Shown here one piece after another: positions 35,985 to 45,284 of a DNA stretch of 64,000 bases. Each line of letters starts with the position of its first letter. The stretch's first letter is position 1. The notes under the pieces are model-generated. The model was not told where the DNA came from. It made no database searches and worked only from the letters and a program-made list of their open reading frames with translations. The translations under genes and the position numbers were made by a program. Source of the DNA: Brachynemurus nebulosus (taxonomy: Eukaryota > Arthropoda > Insecta > Neuroptera > Myrmeleontidae); contig JAPWDM010000003.1 of the NCBI GenBank assembly GCA_035578155.1, positions 71,254,963 through 71,318,962 on the forward strand, written 5' to 3'.

Positions 35985-36915
35985 GAGAAGTGTGGGCAAT
36001 CGCCAATCCTGCACGAGTTGTATATACTTTCTATTTTTTATTACGAATTTCACATACTTTTTCCCACAATTATTATTTTTTAATCCTTTTCAAAATAATA
36101 TTTTTGAATGTTTGTCTTTTCTTTTTTGAATTAAATAAGGTACCTAAGGCATTTAAGGCCCAGCGGGTAATAAGGCCCATTAGCTATATTTCTTACCAAG
36201 AAAAGTTCTCTAACTTATCAACAAGTTTAAAATGAACTTTCAATCATTTCCAAACCAGATACAAAAGTTGAGCTACTCAGAGTAAGAAACTCATGTCATA
36301 TTTTAACAAACAAATTTAGAGGTTACATTTTCGTTCGTTGATATAAAAATTGTGCACATTGTGAGTGTTATATTAATGATTTTTAAAGGTATGTTTCTTT
36401 CAAATTGTTATCAAAATTGAAAAAAATTAATATTCTTTAAGTTTTACATCAATTAATTTAGTTTATTTCTAAAGTATTTATATAAAATGTATATAAGCAT
36501 AAATATTGACATGTTGATAATAAGGCCAATGCAAATTTTGTTTGGGCTTTATTACCAACACCATTGAAATCGAACACTACAAAGTTAAATCAATTAAAAC
36601 AGGTCTGAAGTCATTAACAAATGAAGCAAAATTAGACGCACAACTTTAAATTACTATAGTTACTCTCAGTGGCGGTTATTCTAGGTATGCGGGGTAGGCG
36701 CCGCATACCCAAGCTCTTTTGAATACGATAAAAATAAAAAATATTAAAACAATGTTCTAATTTTATTTAATATTAGGATACAAAACATGCTACACATTTT
36801 ATATATATATACATATATATTGTAATTATTGTGTATACATGTTTATGTCTACTCAAATTCATATTTTATCAAATTGTACTTCTGTATTTTATGTGTATAC
36901 ATTATAATATGTATT

Positions 36916-37200
36916 CAGTACGGGCGGTATGCTCTAAGTTCTGTTGCCTACCAGTGTAAGATTTTGACGTGGATGTGTGTGTGAAATATGTACCTACATA
37001 CGTACTCTTTTACCTATATTTATATTACAATAATATGATGTTTGCAGCCGTTCAGTACGGTCGGGCCAGTAGGCACTAATTCTATCGCATATCAGTGTAA
37101 GATTTTGACATGGGTGTGTGTGTGAAATCGTACCTATATACGTACTCTTTTACCTATATTACAATCATTACAATACATGGTGTTAGCAGCCTAGGTATGC
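36916..37200. repeat. Tandem duplication (about 141 bp) in the hAT 5' region
   Basis: CAGTGTAAGATTTTGACRTG and TACGTACTCTTTTACCTATA occur twice, about 141 bases apart, preceded in both by TCAGTACGG. Could be duplicated regulatory or transposase-binding sequence. Confidence 0.88.
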
Positions 37201-37580
37201 GCTCTAAAACCCGCCTACGAAACTACTCGTAACAAATCGTGTATTTTCGTATTTTGATCGTATAACCAAGCTTACAAGCTGATACGTACGACGATCTACT
37301 ATCACTCGTACAGTGCCTTTCGTGTAGTGTATATGGTATAATCGTAAATGCTATTTCTTTATTGCTGTTAAAGTGTTAAAACTGAATTATAAAGTATTAA
37401 ACTTTTAGTTATTTCCAAATTTTTTAATTCTTCTTTCATTATTTACTGTTTTAATTTTTATTATTTTATAGTTTGTTTTCTTCCTTTTAGTTTTTTGGTT
37501 TTTTAGTCTTTTTTTATTTCTGTACTCTTTCTTATTTTTTGCTGTTTTCATTGTTGTCGTTTTTCAAACAATTATTTAAA

Positions 37581-39752
37581 ATGGCTGATTGTTTAAAAAA
37601 TGATGGTTGCGTTATTCAGCAATTATTAAAAAAATCTTTTCGGGCAAGAAATGTTGATGAAAAAAAAGAAATTATCTCGGCTGGTAGACCCACCCCTGAT
37701 TTGCCTATTGTTATGAGAGTTGATAACTCCAAAAAAGCATTTGTTCGGCATTTTCAGAAATCATCATATGACAAATATTCCTGGCTAAGTGGTTGTATGG
37801 CTTTAAAAAAACTTTATTGCTTTCCTTGCTTATTATTTTCCACTGATAAAACTGTTTGGTCAACTACTGGTTACGAAAACTTGAGTAATCTCTCTAATGC
37901 AGCTAAGAAACACGAATGCAGTCAAGCTCACATGCAAGCGTTTATTTGTTTAAATACTTTTGGTCATACCCGGGTTGATTTGTTACTTGATGAACAGAAA
38001 AAAATTTCTATTTCAGAACACAATAAAAAAGTTACTAATAATAGGGAAGTTATGAAACGATTAATTGATTCTGTTTGTTTTTTGGCTATGCAAGGTCTTG
38101 CGTTTCGTGGACATGACGAAAGTTCAGATTCTTCCAATCCAGGAAATTATTTAGCACTTCTAAATTTACTGTCTCGTTATGACGAAAAACTGAGCAACCA
38201 CTTAGAAAACTCACATGTGTTTTCAGGAACGTCTAAAAGCATACAGAATGACTTGATTGAATGCATAAACAAAATAATATTACAACAAATAAAAGATGAA
38301 ATTCAGGAAACAAATTTTGTTTCAATTCTTGTCGATGAAACCACAGACATTAGTACAAAATCACAACTTTCAACTTGTGTCCGATATGTTTTGCCTGATG
38401 GAACTACTGTTGAGCGATTTTTGGGGTTTGTTAATGTCAGTGCCAATAGAACGGCTAATGTCATTTCGAAACATGTTATTGATATTGTAAGAGATTTAAA
38501 TTGTGGTGATAAATTAGTAGCTCAAGGATATGACGGTGCGGCGGTAATGTCTGGTGAATTAAATGGCACCCAAGCAAAAGTAAAAGAGGTGTTTCCCCAG
38601 GCTTTATTCATTCATTGTTGCGCACATATTTTGAATTTAGTATTATCCCAATCTGTTCAGCATATAAAAGAATGTAAAGTATTTTTCTCAACAGTAAATG
38701 GTTTGGCATCCTTTTTTTCTCATTCCACTAAGCGTACACATTTTCTTAATGAATTAATTAAAAAAAAATTTCCACAGGCCGCACCAACTCGCTGGCATTA
38801 TAACTCACGTTTAATAAATATGATTTTAACTTATGAAGCTAATTTAGAAACTTATTTTGAATCGATTGTTGATGAACCTTTAGAATGGGATAACGAAATT
38901 GTAATGTTAGCAACTGGCTTTAATAATTTTTTCAAAAATTTCAAAAACTGTTTTCTCCTTAGGACTTTTGCTGCAATATTTACTCAGACAGACATTTTAT
39001 TTAGTATTTTACAAAGTAAAGAATATGATATTTCATTTTGTATCAAACATATAGAAAATTTAAAACATATTTTATTAAAACAACGAGAGGATTTTGAAAA
39101 AATTTACTCTGAAGTGGAATCTAATTCTTGTAAACCTGATGAAAAATCTTTTAGAAAGTCATTAAGTACTTCAGGATTTACAGATATAAAAAGCTATTTA
39201 CGGTCTCTATACTTCGAAATAATTGATACAGTTATTGTGCAACTACAGTCTCGGTTTGAAAGTTTAAATAAATTAAAATTCCTTGAGCTTCTTAATTCTA
39301 AACTATTTCCTGCATATGCTGATAACTTCCCTAAAATTCCTTTAACTAATTTAATGAATAATTATGGAAAATATTTCGACGAAATTAGGTTAACAAATGA
39401 ATTGACTGTTGTATATAAAAACGAAGTATTTCAAGATAAAAATGTAAATAGTCTTTTAAACCTTTTGTATAAAAATAATTTTTCAAACGTGTTTCCTGAG
39501 GTTTTAAAATTGTGTCAGTTAGTTTGTACGTTTCCTTCTACTACTGCTTCTGTTGAACGTTCTTTTTCGGCATTAAAACGTATAAAAACGTATTCAAGAA
39601 ATACTATGAAAGATGAGAGACTGAGTAATCTAGCTTTAATTTCAATTGAACAAACTCTGCTTAAAAAGTTACAATCACAACCTAATTTCTATACTAATAT
39701 TATTGAAACCTTTACCCAAAAATCCAGGCGTATAGACTTAATATATAAATAA
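37581..39752 (+). CDS. hAT transposase (TTF zinc finger, DUF4371-type, hAT dimerisation)
   Basis: Role: DDE-type cut-and-paste transposase acting on the 36667-39826 element. Start: 723 codons from ATGG at 37581 (after TTATTTAAA); an in-frame ATG 14 codons upstream lies in a T-rich, hydrophobic leader and is less likely. Seen: TTF-type zinc finger around residues 65-117 (LYCFPCLLF, C80/C83, and HECSQAH, H111/C113/H117); DUF4371-like region with first catalytic motif VDETTDIS (D252/D256); AQGYDGAAVMSG (D318), HCCAHILNLVL (C346-H349), APTRWHYNSR (R404-W405); C-terminal FPSTTASVERSFSALKRIKT with E659 and the dimerisation helices NTMKDERLSNLALISIE. Known: these are the parts of ZMYM1-like hAT proteins. 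No stop or frameshift; length is normal (about 650-800 aa). Activity untested. Confidence 0.95.
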   Translation: MADCLKNDGCVIQQLLKKSFRARNVDEKKEIISAGRPTPDLPIVMRVDNSKKAFVRHFQKSSYDKYSWLSGCMALKKLYCFPCLLFSTDKTVWSTTGYENLSNLSNAAKKHECSQAHMQAFICLNTFGHTRVDLLLDEQKKISISEHNKKVTNNREVMKRLIDSVCFLAMQGLAFRGHDESSDSSNPGNYLALLNLLSRYDEKLSNHLENSHVFSGTSKSIQNDLIECINKIILQQIKDEIQETNFVSILVDETTDISTKSQLSTCVRYVLPDGTTVERFLGFVNVSANRTANVISKHVIDIVRDLNCGDKLVAQGYDGAAVMSGELNGTQAKVKEVFPQALFIHCCAHILNLVLSQSVQHIKECKVFFSTVNGLASFFSHSTKRTHFLNELIKKKFPQAAPTRWHYNSRLINMILTYEANLETYFESIVDEPLEWDNEIVMLATGFNNFFKNFKNCFLLRTFAAIFTQTDILFSILQSKEYDISFCIKHIENLKHILLKQREDFEKIYSEVESNSCKPDEKSFRKSLSTSGFTDIKSYLRSLYFEIIDTVIVQLQSRFESLNKLKFLELLNSKLFPAYADNFPKIPLTNLMNNYGKYFDEIRLTNELTVVYKNEVFQDKNVNSLLNLLYKNNFSNVFPEVLKLCQLVCTFPSTTASVERSFSALKRIKTYSRNTMKDERLSNLALISIEQTLLKKLQSQPNFYTNIIETFTQKSRRIDLIYK

Positions 39753-40758
39753 CGACAAAATTAAGAAAGCCAGTTTGACGTTTCTGAAGGCGCATACCCT
39801 TGGTTATAATACACGAGCCGCCACTGGTTACTCTAATATAAAAATAACAAAGAGGAAAAAGGACAAAAAACTAAGTACATTTAATTTTGATTTATTTGTT
39901 ACATTTGTTTAATGATCCCAGATCATTTTAGTTGGTTTGGTCGAATTCTTATTTTTATTCCTTAGTTGTTGGAAGTATGTCTTTCTTGTGATCTGAGGAA
40001 GCACTGGCATCAACCTTAAGCTATGTCACTCGACATGGCAATCAAAGAGAGGTTGCAAGGAGATTCGGAATTCTAAGAAGAACTCTTAGATTTAATATTT
40101 ATTTATTTCGACTTAATATATTCAAACACCTAGTACTTGACTTATTCGAAAAATATGATAAAAAAATTAAAAATTAAAAATAATGACTTAGGTAATTTTT
40201 TTTATTGTTGTTTTCAATAACAGTCACGCAGTCAAGAGGGATTCAAGGATTTTCGAAACTTTTTTGAACGTATAAAAATAACAAAATATTTTGATATATA
40301 AGTTCAAGTTATTCTTAAAGTATTTTCAAGTTCAAGTTATTCTTAAAATAATTAAAATCCCCCAATTAATTTTAAAAAAAAATAATAAATGTACTATTTC
40401 AGGCAGCTGTAATAGGTGGGCCTTATTTTCTACACCAATCGGAAATAAGGCCCAATTGCAGACACTTTTTAGAAGCAAATTTTTGACTTGTATAATTACA
40501 AATTCATTAATTTTTTTAGGAATTTTTATCAAAAAATAAGTAAATTTTTATAATTAAATACTATATTTTTGATATTTTATAAGATATATAAATAATAAGC
40601 ATATTTTGCTTAGGTGGGCCTTAATTGCCTTAGGTACCTTATTGTTTAAATTATTTTGTTGGTGGTTTCTTTAGAAATAATTATGAAATGTTTATTAAAT
40701 GAAAAATCAAGAGGAGACTTTGCGTGTTTTGATTAAATCTTGCATGTTTTTTTGTTAA

Positions 40759-40792
40759 TTTGCGTGCGGAAAGTATACTTTCCGCACGCAAA
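40759..40792. repeat. 34-bp perfect palindrome
   Basis: TTTGCGTGCGGAAAGTA followed directly by its reverse complement, no loop. It lies in the right part of the 35985-40879 element; the sister copy at 52.3 kb has only one half (TTTGCGTGTGGAAAGTA). Confidence 0.97.
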
Positions 40793-40879
40793 AATGTATG
40801 CGGGAAGAGTATAGTGGGCAAACGGCTATTTTGAGTTCAAAAATATGTGCGCCAAGTTAGTACTTCTCTCGCAAGAGTA

Positions 40880-43009
40880 ATAAAAAATGTTTATCTATAT
40901 AATATTGTAAGATTTATTGGTTTTTCTCGAAACAAATTATAAATTATCTTTACAAACTCAAGACTGCAGATCATTTAGCATCGCGTGCCACATTTGATCC
41001 TCTCCCTCATGTAGTCCTTCCGTACAAATCTAAGTAAAAATTCACCATAAATTTTATAGATATTCTAATGCAATCATTGTCATATAATAATGATGTGGAA
41101 ATAATATTCTTCTAGTAGATACTTAAAAATCCCTCTGTACCGAACTTACCCTACATATTATCCCAGTTAAAAATCACAGGATGTTGAGTAAGGAATTATT
41201 ATTTTAAAACTGAATATACTTGCAAAATGGTTTGTGGCAGTTGATACTACATTGTTCTTCATACTATAAAAAATAGTCCCAGTTTAATATAGATATTATT
41301 ACGTACAGATAAGTAATGTTAATTGCATGAAGATAGGGATGATAAAATGAATTTAAACGTTGAATAAAATAAAATGTGACAAAATATGTGGTTTTCGGCT
41401 CCTTCGAATTTCTCGAGTAATAGTATAAGTATTATTATTACGTTTTAAGCTTTAAATTTCGATTTCGTTAAAACACTTGAAGAGTAACCATTTTACTATG
41501 GAAATAAATGAACATATTTGTATTAAATGAACTATTCTCTCACTCTACTACAATAAACCGAAAATAATTTAATGTGATCGTATAAATCATTGCAAAAATA
41601 TGACCGCGCTATAATTTTAACAGATTATATTTTATCTTCATTTATTTATTGAGCGAATTTTACAATTTTGTTTGCATAATAATTCATTCTGTAACATTCG
41701 AAACTTTTACTGCGAACTGAAAATAATAATACGACCATATGTATGTATGTGTATGTATACATATTTGGAGCGTGATAAATACATCGCCCAACTAACTTAC
41801 ATGTTCCTGCCGTATTACCATTAAAACTTGGGAATCGGTTAAAACTAGTTTGAAACAGACAAACAAACTCAAATTAAATTATTCTAATCGTTAAAGTTCG
41901 ACGTAACCACATACATACTTTCATCGAAAATTATTACATTCGATACATATTAGTGATGATTGAATATTATTTTGAATTTTGAAATTGTTTACCACAATGA
42001 AAATTTGAAAATACTATTAGAAAATGAATTTTTTTTATGAAGAAATTTAATTCTTAGCATTATAATTTTTGGAGAGACCACTAAAATTGATCACTGCGAC
42101 GTACAATGAATAACACGTTTACGAACTATTTCCGATCGAAAGATTTTGATAACGAAAAGTATAATGATATACAAATAAAGTGGGTAATTACAACAAAATT
42201 TGAAAGAGTTCAAAGAGAATCAATAATTACTTGTTGTTTTCGTAAATTGAAAATTCGAACATTTTTTTTTTTTTTTCATTTAAAAGGGGTGAGAAGTTGT
42301 ATTGAACTACATGCAAAATGATAATTATTTATTAAATTGCGTGTTAAATTCCCTGTGCAAATAATAGAGATCAGAAGCTTCAAAGCTAACATAATGCTTA
42401 CTCTGTTTGTCTTGTAATATATAAACAAAGTTAATTGTAAGTTTATCAGTTATAAAGTATTTATCGAACACATAATTTTGTATGCGGAGGTCCTATAAGT
42501 ACTATATGTCTGAATTTATACATATTGAACGATATATAGTATTAAATTTCCCTTTTGAATGAACTTAGTTTTAATACTCAATTTATACATAAAAGGAACA
42601 GAAAACCGCAACAATATTAATTCTATTGTCACTTAGTTACAATATCTTATATCGTATACAGAATGATTATAAAAATATTTACTGGTGCATAAATTTTTTT
42701 TTTTGGGGGGGGGAGGGACATCTTCGAAATTTTGAAGCTTAATGAGTACAGGGATTTAATCCATAATAAACCAAATTTAATTAATGTACCTGTATTTTTA
42801 CAAAAATCTAATCAAATTTGAAACAAATAAAATTTTGAATATTATAAATATTATAAATAAAAGAATTCTTATAACATGAAAAATACTTCTCATGTCAATA
42901 GTGGTGGACTGACGCTTCTAGAGGTCCGAAACGATCTCGAATGTTGAGTCCAGAGTCAACACGCAAAAAAATTTAAAATAGTGCTGAAAGAGAAAAAAAG
43001 ACATATGAG
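40880..43009. other. Intron stretch, nothing recognised
   Basis: A+T-rich; a T/G homopolymer run at 42690-42712. No conserved frame. Confidence 0.5.
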
Positions 43010-43833
43010 GAGTAGTCGAACAGAAAGTAACATTTCCATGGTTGCTTTTTGTTCAGAAGTCACTAAAATGTGATTAAAGAGTAAGCATTTATTTTTATTT
43101 TTAAAAATATTCTGTTTATGCAGAATTGTACATTTAAAAAAAATTACCTTACGTCACTGTTTTGTCAATTTAAAAACTTTCATATTACAGGAGATAACTG
43201 AGTTTGTATTTTGGGCCGCTATTACACTGTCATAGATATATGTCAAAGTTTTATATAATCAAAGAAATATTATAGTGTAATAAGTCAACTTTTATAATAT
43301 AAATTTCTGTAACCATAGTTAAAGATACTTCTTAATATTTGATCATAGATTTGATCAGAGATCTTTGACATATATCTATGACAATGTAATAGCGGCCTTG
43401 GAAATGTTACCTTTTGTCAGTAAAACTTGAAAATGTCACTTTTTGATAATCATTGAATGGAAATGTTACCTTTTGTTACAGATAAGTGGTAATGAATGCT
43501 GATAAAACAGTCGTTCAAAGAAACTTTTTCTAATAATGTTTTCAGCTACTAAATCTAATAATCTAAATCTAAATCTAATATTACATAAGAAAATGTCACT
43601 ATTTGTTAAAACTAAAATAATACTTTTATAAAGAAATGGATATGTTGCTTTTTTTTCGAAAACAAAGATTGGGACTCGTTTTTAGGGGAGAATTATTGCT
43701 ATAATTTAACGCGTCAAATTCAACTAGGATGTGTAGTTGATAGATATAAGTGCGATTCTGCAAAAAAAAAAAAAAAATACAAAAAGCTAAAAAGTGGAAA
43801 TGTTACTTTCTGTTCGACTACTCCACATATACC
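43010..43833. mobile_element. Inverted-repeat element (GAGTAGTCGAACAGAAAG ends) interrupted by a smaller one
   Basis: GGAGTAGTCGAACAGAAAGT AACATTTCC at the left is matched by the complement of GGAAATGTTACTTTCTGTTC GACTACTCC at the right. Inside, GGAAATGTTACCTTTTGT recurs in direct orientation at 43400 and 43459 with looser copies later. A second, unrelated inverted-repeat element (43214-43397) sits within. Confidence 0.82.
43214..43397. mobile_element. 184-bp MITE nested in the 43.0-43.8 kb element
   Basis: GGCCGCTATTACACTGTCAT AGATATATGTCAAAG is matched in reverse at 43363-43397 (one mismatch). Possible 3-base duplication TTG on both sides. No coding. Confidence 0.85.
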
Positions 43834-44328
43834 CTATTTCAAATACAATTGAGCATGAGTCATCGTTAACTTTTCTTTTCTAAAAACAAACTGCAAATTT
43901 AAAATTTACGTAAATGCAATAATGAAAGTGATCAAGTCAAGAAAACGGAAATTATTTAAATTTATAAGTGATGAAGCATGGTTAAATTTAAGTGAAATGG
44001 ACCATTGCTTTAAAAAATTATTTATCACAGTTTTACAATTGACAATCTGCGTGAGATGGACCACTCCGGCACCCTCCCCTATTCCACCGCTGCATTGTAA
44101 ATAAAACCACAGGGTGTTTTATGACGTACTACCAGTCTTAATGCACACCTTGTAAATGTTAAATAATTTTCGACAAATGAAAAATCCTGCACTCATTTCC
44201 AAAGTTCCAAGTTCCTCTAGGTATTTTTAGTAATAGAATCTAATTGACTCAATAACCTCAGCGTATGATAGTTCATCATTCCAACTATTTATAGATGAAT
44301 GAATAACCTAGCTACCTATACGACATAT
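43834..44328. other. Short intron stretch, nothing recognised
   Basis: A 60-codon frame (43922-44104) has no known motif. Confidence 0.5.
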
Positions 44329-44332
44329 TTAA

Positions 44333-45280
44333 GGGGGACCACTAGTGTGACATTTTCAAAAAATCGAAAATTCATCAACAATTTTGTAAAATTACGTTAT
44401 GCTTCACACCAGTTTAATAAGGGGGACCACTAGTATAACGTTTTCAAAAATTGGAAATTTTTTTGCATGTTTCGATAGTCTAAACCTTTAAAAATAACAT
44501 ACTAAAATTTCAAGTGCATATCTCAAATAGTTTTTGAGTTACAACCATCTGAAGAGCGGATTCTGATTTTCATTGTTAACTTTGACGTACTGAGAAATGT
44601 ATGAAGGTTGATAGTTCGGGAGCTTCTGGACGTGGCTGCCAGTCACATGTTGTGGAGCAGCTAGACCCTGGCACATTTAAACGACTCATCTAGTTTTACT
44701 ATGACAGTTATGGTGAGTACATCGTAAATAATTTTAGTAAAAATTCTCAGTGATAAAAACTAAAAGATAAGGTAAAGAAAAACTACATTTTTCAAATTTG
44801 CTGCAGTTGTAACTCAAAGACAAATCGTTCGATCGATTTGATTCTTATTTCAACTTCTTTTATATATGTTTCCCTGTACCACGAACCTCCAGTTTTCCGA
44901 TCGAATAAAAAATGTAATTTTGGCAGGCCAAAAATCATCATTCAAATCCGCCATTTTGTAAAATTGCATTTTTTTTTTTTTTTTTTGATTGAGGTTCACG
45001 GTACGAGCAATAATATCTTCTAGTTTAATAAACTTTTTTTTTATTTCCAGCATTGTGAAGGTCACTATCACTGCAACAGTTGAGGGACAGTTTTTCGGAG
45101 CCTTGGGAGGTTGCGAATTACTCGCTAAATTTTCACTTTTTCGGTCCAAATATTTTATTATATATTTATTATATATCCATAAATATATCCTTAAAATATT
45201 AAAACATTCCATGCAGTAGTTCTCTTGGAAAAATTCCTAAAAATTCCCTTTTTTTCAGTCAGTCACACTAGTGGTCCCCC
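44333..45280. mobile_element. GGGGGACCAC-ended element, copy D with duplicated left end
   Basis: The first left end is TTAA|GGGGGACCACTAGTGTGAC at 44333; a second left end TA|AGGGGGACCACTAGTATAAC follows at 44420; the right end CACACTAGTGGTCCCCC|TTAA closes at 45280. Orientation as copy A. Either a partial copy was inserted into by a full one or the left end was duplicated. The second left end is preceded by AATA, not TTAA. Confidence 0.88.
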
Positions 45281-45284
45281 TTAA

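Larger units (their letters stand above)
36667..39826 (+). mobile_element. Full-length hAT transposon with intact transposase
   Basis: The 8-base GTTACTCT flanks both ends exactly (36659-36666, 39827-39834). Termini are CAGTGGCGG (left) and CCGCCACTG (right), a 9-bp inverted repeat; GCGCATACCC-type text (left GCGCCGCATACCC, right GCGCATACCCTTGG) lies just inside each end. 3160 bp. One gene, transcribed left to right, antisense to the host gene. The 5' non-coding part has a 141-bp tandem duplication (36916-37200). Known: 8-bp duplication, CAGnGGCGG ends and transposase type define hAT. An intact frame and exact duplication suggest recent arrival. Confidence 0.97.
36138..40639. mobile_element. 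TA-flanked inverted-repeat element (AGGTACCTAAGGC ends), split by a hAT
   Basis: The left end AGGTACCTAAGGCATTTAAG and the right end complement AGGTACCTAAGGCAATTAAG match in 26 of 28 bases. TA borders both sides (36136-36137, 40640-40641), and the empty site at 52190-52527 has one TA there. Subterminal AAGGCCCA motifs recur on both sides (36145-36180, 40410-40460). Without the hAT it is about 1.33 kb and has no ORF with a known motif, so it is non-autonomous. Confidence 0.9.
35985..40879. mobile_element. Outer short inverted-repeat element, split by a nested insertion
   Basis: Left piece 35985-36137 and right piece 40642-40879 together align with the uninterrupted copy at 52190-52527 (reversed). 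Shared text includes CTGCACGAGTTG/CCGCACGAGTTG, TTTTTATTACGAATTT, AAATAATTATGAAATRTTTA TTAAATGAAAAATCAAG and GTGCGCCAAGTTAGTACTTC. The right piece has about 55 extra bases, including a 34-bp perfect palindrome. Everything between 36138 and 40639 is later insertion. Confidence 0.9.

Noticed and set aside
37539..37580. Transposase start at the upstream ATG (37539)
   Set aside because: It would add 14 mostly hydrophobic residues from a T-rich leader; the ATGG at 37581 has the better context and gives a normal N-terminus.
38296..38490. 64-codon frame inside the hAT transposase
   Set aside because: Shadow frame of the transposase gene.
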